Below, piece after piece: positions 58,518 to 64,000 of a stretch of 64,000 nucleotides of DNA (position 1 is the first letter of the stretch; each line of letters begins with the position of its first letter). Position numbers and translations under genes: made by a program. Where the stretch lies: positions 310,001-374,000 of the forward strand of contig NZ_VHIM01000004.1 in the NCBI RefSeq assembly GCF_006494655.1, in the 5' to 3' direction. The DNA comes from Arthrobacter agilis. GTDB taxonomy: Bacteria; Actinomycetota; Actinomycetes; Actinomycetales; Micrococcaceae. The notes under the pieces are model-generated. The model saw nothing but the letters and a program-made list of their open reading frames with translations. It was not told the DNA's origin and did no database searches.

Positions 58518-61003
58518 GAGCGCTCCTCCTTCGTCGCGACCGCCGGCGGGTCGACCGGCGCTAGGGTCTCGGACGCCTGCGCTGCCGGCCCGCCGATGGT
58601 CGGCAGCACGGCCCTGCGGCGCCCTCCCCTCCCGGCCGGGCGGGAGGCCGTCGTCGTCGGGGCCATGGATTGCCCCACCCCGTCGGCAACCGTCTCCACC
58701 CGCACGGCGGCGTTCTTCAGTACGGGCTGTTTGGACACCGGGTCCCACTCGGTGATGGTGAGCTCGTTCGCTGCCCGGTACCGCCCATGGGGCTCGCCCT
58801 CCTCGTCCCAGTAGCCGTAGTGGAACGGCGCGAAGATGCTGCCGTCACGGATGCCACTGACCCGCACCGACGCGGTGATGTGACCACGGCGTGATTCCAC
58901 CCGCACGACGTCGCCCTCACCGAGTCCGTAGGACTCGGCGTCGGAAACCGACATCTCCACCCAGGCGTCGGGGGCTGCGCCGTTCAGCTGGGGAGAACGC
59001 CCGGTCTTGGTGCGGGTGTGGAACTGATAGACCGTACGGCCGGTGGTGAAGCGGAAGGGGTACTCGTCGTCAGGGGTCTCGTGTGCCGGATGGTAGGGAG
59101 CTGTCTTGAAGATCGCGCGCCCGGCCGGATTGTTCGCCTTGTACGTCTCGGGTCCGACCGTCGCCCCCGTCAGCAGGTCGTGCCCGTAGCTCTCACAATA
59201 GCCGGGATCCGTGGGGAACACCCCGTCCCCATACAGGCGCACCGTGCCCTCGGGATGCTCCTCGTTGCACGGCCAGGGCACCCCACTGCCGCCGCGCAAC
59301 GTGTCGTACGTGATGCCGGTGTAGTCGCACGGGCGCCCGCGGCTGCACTCGGTCCACGCCGTGAACGCCTCCTCCGGCCCGCTCCACTGCAGCAAGGGGG
59401 TGCCGTCCAAACGCGTGAATCCCATGCGCCGGGAGTAGTCCAGGAAAGTATCGAGATCGCTCCGGGCCTCACCGGGTGGCTCGACGGCCTTCTCCGACAG
59501 GTGCACCGTCCGGTTGACGTTGGTGAACGTCCCGGTCTTCTCTCCCCACGCCGCGGCGGGCAGCACGACGTCGGCGTACTGCGCGGTCTCGGTCAGGTAC
59601 AGGTCCTGGACCACGAGGAACAGGCTGTCGGCCGTGAGGATGTCCCGGATACGGGACAGCTGCGGCAGGGAGACCGCCGGGTTGGTCGCCGAGATCCACA
59701 GGAACTCGATCGAACCCTGCTCGACATACCGGAAGATCTGCATGGCGTGCGTCGGCGGGGCCCAGTGCGGGATGATCGCTGCATCGACCTTCCAGAGGTC
59801 CGCGAGTTCCTGCACGTGCTCGGGGTTCTCCCAGTTCCTGAACCCCGAGAGGTCACCGTCGGCGCCGCACTCGCGGTTGTTCTGGGCCGTGGGCTGTCCG
59901 TTCATCTGCAGGATGCCGCACCCGGGCTTGCCGAGCAGCCCACGGAGCAGGTGCAGGTTGTTGACGGCGCAGGACGACGCCGTTGCCTGCGACGACTGGT
60001 AGAAACCCTGCAGCACCGTGGACAGCACCCGATCCGAGGTCCCGAAGATCTCTGCCGCCCGCCGCACGTCGCCGGCATCGACTCCGCAGGTCTCCGCGAC
60101 GGCGTCGGGCGTCCACGGCTCCACCGTCGCCCGCAGTTCATCCACGTTCACGGTGTGCTGATCGATGTACTCCTGGTCGATCCACCCGTTCACGAAAAGT
60201 TCCCGGACCAGCCCGTGCATCAGCGCCAGGTTGGTGCCTGGGCGGACCCGCAGGTGGACCTCCGCGTGGCGGGCGACCTCCGTCTCCCTCGGATCCACGC
60301 ACACGATCCTCGGCCGGTCCCGGCCCGCGATGCGGTCCAGGACCCGCATCCACAGGACGGTCTGCGTCTCGGCCATGTTGTGCCCGAACAGGAACATCGC
60401 ATCACACTCGTCGATGTCGACATAGCTTCCCGGCTGGCCGTCGGAGCCGAACGATTCCTTCATCGCGGCCGCCGCCGACGCCGTGCACAGCCGGGTGTTC
60501 CCGTCCATGTGGGGTGTGCCGATACCCGCCTTCCCCACGATCGCCTGGGCGTAGTACTCCTCGAGGAAGAGTTGGCCGCTCGTGTAGAAGCCGTGCGAGA
60601 GAGGTCCTTTCCGATCCAGCAGGTCCTTGCTGCGGGAGACGATGCGCTCCATCGCGGTCTCCCAGTCGGACTCGACCAGGACCCCGTTCTCGCGTACCAG
60701 CGGTCGCGTCAACCGATCCTTGTTGTCCACTCCCTGCCAGCTCGCGAACAATCCCTTCGGGCCGAGCCGCCCGTGATTGACGATGTCCGCCGACCGGCCG
60801 CGGACCCCCACCATCGAGCCGTCCTTCACGGCGATGTCGATGCCGCAGCCGTTGCTGCACAGCACGCAGGCCGACTGCACCCACCGCTCCACCTCGGACT
60901 CCCGGACACCCTCGGCCAGTACCTGGTCCACGCGGACGGGCCACCGCTCGTGCCGCGCGTACGGGGTGCGTGTACCCCAGACCTCTGCAATGCGGTCCAC
61001 CAT
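58514..61003 (-). CDS. Molybdopterin-dependent oxidoreductase (NapA/NasA-like)
   Basis: 829 residues with the layout of the cytoplasmic DMSO-reductase family. The N-terminal Fe-S motif is CVLCSNGC (Cys46, 49, 53), but the fourth cysteine, normally 27 residues later (LCxKG), is Gly81 in NHGRLGPKGLF. The Mo ligand is probably Cys173 in TRLCTASAAAAM, as in nitrate reductases. The molybdopterin dinucleotide domain follows (PFRFTTGRTVYQFHTRTKTG). A Pro/Ala/Arg-rich tail of about 50 residues is added. ATG with GAGGAG upstream. Substrate unassigned. Confidence 0.88.
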   Translation of the reverse strand: MVDRIAEVWGTRTPYARHERWPVRVDQVLAEGVRESEVERWVQSACVLCSNGCGIDIAVKDGSMVGVRGRSADIVNHGRLGPKGLFASWQGVDNKDRLTRPLVRENGVLVESDWETAMERIVSRSKDLLDRKGPLSHGFYTSGQLFLEEYYAQAIVGKAGIGTPHMDGNTRLCTASAAAAMKESFGSDGQPGSYVDIDECDAMFLFGHNMAETQTVLWMRVLDRIAGRDRPRIVCVDPRETEVARHAEVHLRVRPGTNLALMHGLVRELFVNGWIDQEYIDQHTVNVDELRATVEPWTPDAVAETCGVDAGDVRRAAEIFGTSDRVLSTVLQGFYQSSQATASSCAVNNLHLLRGLLGKPGCGILQMNGQPTAQNNRECGADGDLSGFRNWENPEHVQELADLWKVDAAIIPHWAPPTHAMQIFRYVEQGSIEFLWISATNPAVSLPQLSRIRDILTADSLFLVVQDLYLTETAQYADVVLPAAAWGEKTGTFTNVNRTVHLSEKAVEPPGEARSDLDTFLDYSRRMGFTRLDGTPLLQWSGPEEAFTAWTECSRGRPCDYTGITYDTLRGGSGVPWPCNEEHPEGTVRLYGDGVFPTDPGYCESYGHDLLTGATVGPETYKANNPAGRAIFKTAPYHPAHETPDDEYPFRFTTGRTVYQFHTRTKTGRSPQLNGAAPDAWVEMSVSDAESYGLGEGDVVRVESRRGHITASVRVSGIRDGSIFAPFHYGYWDEEGEPHGRYRAANELTITEWDPVSKQPVLKNAAVRVETVADGVGQSMAPTTTASRPAGRGGRRRAVLPTIGGPAAQASETLAPVDPPAVATKEERS

Positions 61004-61272
61004 GTCGAACTCCTCATATGTCAGGCGTCGGCGGCGAGGTCGTGCCCATCATCACGTCACCTCCGGCGCACCTGCGAGCAAACATATTCCTGATAATTGC
61101 ACCCTCGCAACCAGTTATTTCGGGGTTGCAGAAGCGAGGATCGAGGGGTGGGAGAACGCCGGAACAGGGCCGGGTGGCCGGCCGAGGGGTGTGTCTGCGT
61201 TGGACTGCCGGCCGCTCAGATCCGGTCAGGCACCATCTCGGGCTCCGGTCCCGCGGCACCGCTGCGGACGGG

Positions 61273-61944
61273 TCAGAGCGCCACGAGGGTATCGATGATG
61301 TCGCAGGTCTCCGTGCGCGAGGTGTAGTCCACGCGCACGTCGATAAGGCGGATGGTGCCGGTGGCGTCGGCCACGACCACCGCCGGGTAGGGTATCGCCG
61401 CGGTCCGATCCATGTTGGAGCCGACGACGTCGATGCCGAGGGCTGAGCGTGCCTGCATCGAGTCCGCGCTGGGCGTGGTGACGATCCCGAGCCGGGCAGC
61501 GAGCCGGTTCCCGCCGTCGGAGTAGATGTCGAGGTACAGCCCGGCGTCCCGCGCCGCCCGCGCGGCCCGCTCCGGGGCTTGGGGGCTGATGGCGATAAGC
61601 CTGGTCCCGAACGCCTCGACGACAGGAAGAAGCTCCCTCTGGTAGGTCTGCAGCGCGATGTTGCAGTACGGGCACCAGGAGCCGCGGTAGAAGACGAGGA
61701 TCGCTGCCGCTGAGTCCAGCAGGTCCGCCAGGCTCACCGCCTGACCATCCGCCGCGTACAGCACGGCGTCGGGCAGTGGATCGCCTATCCGGGCCACGCC
61801 GTCGGGTAACCCCTCACGCCGCAGGTCCTCCTGCTCGCGCGCGAAGACCGCAGCCAATTCCGGTCCCACCTGGGCCTCGAACGCCGGCTGGAACTCCCTG
61901 ACCTGCGACGCGATGGTTTCCGTGAACGCCGCTCGTTGCCTCAT
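61273..61944 (-). CDS. Peroxiredoxin-like (AhpC/TSA) protein
   Basis: 223 residues. The thioredoxin-like core holds FYRGSWCPYCNIALQTYQRE (Cys91/Cys94), and LIAISPQAPERAARAARDAG and PAVVVADATGTIRLIDVRVD are conserved in the peroxiredoxin-like family. The first 55 residues are helical. Reduces peroxides or disulfides in the cytosol; the CxxC spacing resembles thiol-disulfide reductases more than 2-Cys peroxiredoxins. GGAGGGGAACG before ATG 61944. Confidence 0.88.
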   Translation of the reverse strand: MRQRAAFTETIASQVREFQPAFEAQVGPELAAVFAREQEDLRREGLPDGVARIGDPLPDAVLYAADGQAVSLADLLDSAAAILVFYRGSWCPYCNIALQTYQRELLPVVEAFGTRLIAISPQAPERAARAARDAGLYLDIYSDGGNRLAARLGIVTTPSADSMQARSALGIDVVGSNMDRTAAIPYPAVVVADATGTIRLIDVRVDYTSRTETCDIIDTLVAL

Positions 61945-62086
61945 TCGTTCCCCTCCGGGCCGGCAGCGGAAGCCGCCCCTGCGCATCCGACACCATTGTG
62001 GGTCAGGCCCCATCGATGCACCACCCTCCGCTCGGTACCGCCCCCGTACCGTGACCTCGCCGATCCGCGCGCACGAGCACGCTCGG

Positions 62087-62114
62087 CCGGTATCCGGTAT
62101 CCGGTATCCGGTGT
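62087..62114. repeat. Short tandem CCGGTAT repeat
   Basis: Three perfect copies of CCGGTAT followed by CCGGTGT in the intergenic leader. Confidence 0.8.
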
Positions 62115-62380
62115 CGGCGGCCAAGCCTTTTCTTGAGCTTCCTCTCGAGCTTTTTCTTGAGGTCCCTGCACGGCCGACACCATGTTCGGGCCCTTCCCGG
62201 GACACCTGCTGCGCAAAATCTGCAGAAATCCTTGGCCACACTTCGGCGCAAACCTACTTTCGGCGGATACGCCACCCCGCACAATGGAAGAGGACCTGCG
62301 GCCAGGCGGGACCGATTGACGCCCGGGCGACCGCCCGGCGACGACGGCAACCCCGGCACAAGACCGGAATGCCAGGCCAC

Positions 62381-62404
62381 GGGGCCCGGAGTCAGCCGGG
62401 CCCC
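62381..62404 (+). promoter_or_regulatory. Leader hairpin before the secreted glycosidase
   Basis: Nine-base perfect stem GGGGCCCGG / CCGGGCCCC with loop AGTCAG ends 18 bases before the start codon and could mask the ribosome site or serve as an attenuator. Confidence 0.4.
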
Positions 62405-62422
62405 AGGAACAGCGAGGACACG

Positions 62423-63643
62423 ATGATGCACACTTCCTACGTTCACGGACTCGGTGTCCGCCTGTTGCTCCTGACGTCCGCCGTCGCCCTCCTCCTCGTC
62501 GGGCTGACCCCGCCGCCCGCCGACGCGGCAGCGATGGTTACACTCAGCAGCACGTCGGGCCCCGCAGGAACATCGGTCACCGTCACAGGTGCCGGTTTTC
62601 CGAAGAAGACGCAGGGGACGCTGGTGACGGGGACCACCAGCGTGACCATCACGACGACCGGGGCAGGCGCCTTCCAGTCCGCCATCACGGCTACGGGATC
62701 GGGTGACCTCACCATCACTGCGACCGCCGGCGGCGTCTCCGCTGCGGCCCGCTTCACCGTCGTCGCGCCGGTTCCCACACCGACGACGACGAAGGCCATC
62801 CGGTTCGGGGTTGGGACCGCAGGAGGGCCCGCGGCGAACGGCGAGCTGGACGAGGTGGCGGCTCTCGCGGGCGAGGCGCCGTCGATGGTCCTCTCCTACA
62901 AGGACTTCAACCAGCCGGCTCCCATCGCCGAGCTGAATGCCGTCCGGGCGCGCGGCGCCGACACGCTCCTGACCTGGGAACCGTGGACCTGGGGTGGCGG
63001 CACGCAGCAACCCGCCTATGCGTTGGACCGCATCACCGCCGGGGACTTCGACGCCTACCTCCGGCAGTGGGGACAGGCACTCGGCCAGTGGGGGCAGCCG
63101 GTGTACCTCCGCTTCGCCCACGAGATGAACGGCGACTGGTACCCCTGGGCAGAGGGCGTGAACGGTAACGGCGCCGGAGACTATGCCGCCGCCTACCAGC
63201 ACGTGCACGACGTCGTGGAGTCCACCGGCGCCACGAACATCAGCTGGGTGTGGAACCCCAACGTGCCCTACTGGGGCTCCACGCCACTTCCGCAGCTCTA
63301 CCCAGGAGCCGAGTACGTGGACTTCGTGGCGCTCGACGGCTACAACTGGGGCACCTCGCAGTCGTGGAGCTCCTGGCAGGAGCCTTCGAACCTGTTCGGT
63401 GACGGCCTCGCGCAGCTGCGGCAGCTGGCCCCCGGGAAGCCGATCGTCATCGCGGAAACCTCGTCCTCCGAACTGGGCGGGTCCAAGGCACAGTGGATCA
63501 GCAATCTCGTCGGCTATCTGTCCGCCCAGCCGGACGTGGTCGCCCTGGTCTGGTTCCACATCAACAAGGAAGCCGACTGGCGCATCAACAGCACGACCTC
63601 GTCCGCCGACGCGTTCCGGTCGGCACTGGCGACGCGTCGCTGA
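62423..63643 (+). CDS. Secreted GH26-like glycosidase with an IPT/Ig-like domain
   Basis: 406 residues. Signal peptide (about 1-36, cleavage after ADA), an Ig/IPT-like domain with LSSTSGPAGTSVTVTGAGFP (about 38-115), a Pro/Thr linker, then a GH26-like catalytic barrel: acid/base Glu234 in LRFAHEMNGDWYPWAEGVNG and candidate nucleophile Glu345 in KPIVIAETSSSE, with WNPNVPYWG and LDGYNWGTSQSW aromatic loops. Likely cleaves beta-mannan or mixed beta-glucan outside the cell. The two adjacent ATGs start at 62423. Confidence 0.85.
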   Translation: MMHTSYVHGLGVRLLLLTSAVALLLVGLTPPPADAAAMVTLSSTSGPAGTSVTVTGAGFPKKTQGTLVTGTTSVTITTTGAGAFQSAITATGSGDLTITATAGGVSAAARFTVVAPVPTPTTTKAIRFGVGTAGGPAANGELDEVAALAGEAPSMVLSYKDFNQPAPIAELNAVRARGADTLLTWEPWTWGGGTQQPAYALDRITAGDFDAYLRQWGQALGQWGQPVYLRFAHEMNGDWYPWAEGVNGNGAGDYAAAYQHVHDVVESTGATNISWVWNPNVPYWGSTPLPQLYPGAEYVDFVALDGYNWGTSQSWSSWQEPSNLFGDGLAQLRQLAPGKPIVIAETSSSELGGSKAQWISNLVGYLSAQPDVVALVWFHINKEADWRINSTTSSADAFRSALATRR

Positions 63644-63676
63644 CGGCGGCCCTACGGCGCCTCCCCGGGCCGACGG

Positions 63677-64000
63677 CTACTCTTCCGACGGCGCGGGGTC
63701 AGGAACTCTGTCAGGAACTCCGTCCGCGGATGCCAGCGGCTGGCACCGTGGACACCACCAGGTGCGGCGTCGGCCCGGATCACCCGGCACCTCCGCCCTG
63801 ACCCGGATGCCTTCGCCGCACCGCAGGCACGGCTTCCCCGCCCTGCCTGCCACCCAGTGCCGCTCACCCCTCCTCGTGTTCCCCGTGGTCACCTGGTAGG
63901 CGCCGGTGTGGGTCGCCGAGAAGCGGAGGCAGCGGGCGCCGAGCGCGACGAGCGCAGGTACGTCGACGGCGCCCATCGGCGAATCCGGATGCGTTCCTCG
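63677..64000 (-). CDS. Fpg/Nei-family DNA glycosylase, C-terminal part
   Basis: Only the C-terminal 108 codons are inside the window; the gene begins beyond the right edge. RGTHPDSP and GAVDVPALVALGARCLRFSA match the helix-2-turn-helix region of actinobacterial Nei proteins, and KPCLRCGEGIRVRAEVPG with WWCPRC forms the zinc finger that inserts into damaged DNA. It repairs oxidised bases. The last 15 residues are a Pro/Asp-rich tail. Confidence 0.88.
   Translation of the reverse strand, partial: RGTHPDSPMGAVDVPALVALGARCLRFSATHTGAYQVTTGNTRRGERHWVAGRAGKPCLRCGEGIRVRAEVPGDPGRRRTWWCPRCQPLASADGVPDRVPDPAPSEE

Larger units (their letters stand above)
61945..62422. other. Long gene-free leader upstream of the secreted GH26-like gene
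   Basis: 478 bases between divergent starts. It holds three CCGGTAT heptamers (62087-62114), a direct repeat TTTTCTTGAG (about 62125-62160) and a nine-base hairpin just before the coding region (62381-62404). I see no convincing gene. The size fits a long structured 5' leader; no known riboswitch class was recognised. Confidence 0.45.

Noticed and set aside
58514-61003. Assignment as periplasmic nitrate reductase NapA
   Set aside because: No twin-arginine signal, no napB/C/D neighbours, and the fourth Fe-S cysteine is missing; only family-level naming is justified.
61945-62422. Cyclic di-AMP (ydaO-type) riboswitch in the glycosidase leader
   Set aside because: The leader is long enough, but I could not match the conserved core of that class.
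1-64000. Prophage, integrative element or insertion sequence
   Set aside because: No integrase, transposase, terminal inverted repeat pair, tRNA attachment site or phage structural gene was seen in any frame.

Overview
The window is chromosomal DNA of a high-GC Gram-positive bacterium. Gene content points to an Arthrobacter-like member of the Micrococcaceae (Actinomycetota): nearly every codon ends in G or C, promoters are often leaderless with TANNNT -10 boxes, and there are DtxR/IdeR-type iron boxes, a mycobacterial-type SOS box, and small actinobacterial families (DUF6504, DUF6480, ChaB-like). The genus is inference. I see no rRNA, tRNA, CRISPR array, phage, IS element or replication origin; the layout is ordinary core and accessory chromosome.

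Left part (1-17.3 kb). Two FecCD-type siderophore permeases run off the left edge behind an iron box. A matching substrate-binding lipoprotein lies 14 kb away (15.7-16.8 kb) behind an iron box sharing 17 identical bases. Between them are redox and stress genes (glutathionyl-hydroquinone reductase-like GST, BrkB/YihY membrane protein, epimerase, MASE1-type histidine kinase, zinc alcohol dehydrogenase with an XRE/MmyB regulator, a duplicated STAS/SEC14-like protein, a disulfide flavoprotein, nitroreductase, GNAT), then small proteins including an orphan DUF6504 gene behind a LexA-like box.

Middle part (17.3-46 kb). A degenerate Hpt-like protein, an ATP-grasp enzyme, an AbgT/M20 pair (p-aminobenzoyl-glutamate-type uptake and hydrolysis), an ABC-F ATPase with a leaderless promoter, a guanidine-III riboswitch driving a Gdx guanidinium exporter, TerC, dehydrogenases and aldo/keto reductases, an overlapping NTF2-like/NCS1 permease/cyclase operon, an exported GH26-like glycosidase overlapping DUF2071, a spore-photoproduct-lyase homologue, a uracil-DNA-glycosylase-like gene, a polyol catabolism pair (Gfo/Idh/MocA and xylose-isomerase-like) divergent from its LacI repressor, and an ATP-grasp gene convergent with a MurJ/MVIN flippase.

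Right part (46-64 kb). YbaK-type deacylase, a four-carbon sugar-acid kinase/dehydrogenase pair, a MerR regulator divergent from a SulP transporter over a near-perfect dyad, cardiolipin synthase, DUF305 protein, a lipoprotein followed by a Tp34-like iron-protein gene broken by one in-frame TAA, DUF2171-like protein, HPP membrane protein divergent from MarR, a large molybdopterin oxidoreductase that lacks the usual fourth Fe-S cysteine and overlaps a small helical partner, a peroxiredoxin-like protein, a second secreted GH26-like enzyme, and the C-terminus of an Nei-type DNA glycosylase at the right edge.

The best leads are the guanidine-III/Gdx unit, the atypical molybdoenzyme with its overlapping partner, the NTF2-NCS1-cyclase operon, the SOS-like box on DUF6504, the MerR/SulP dyad, and the single-stop pseudogene in a possible iron-uptake context.
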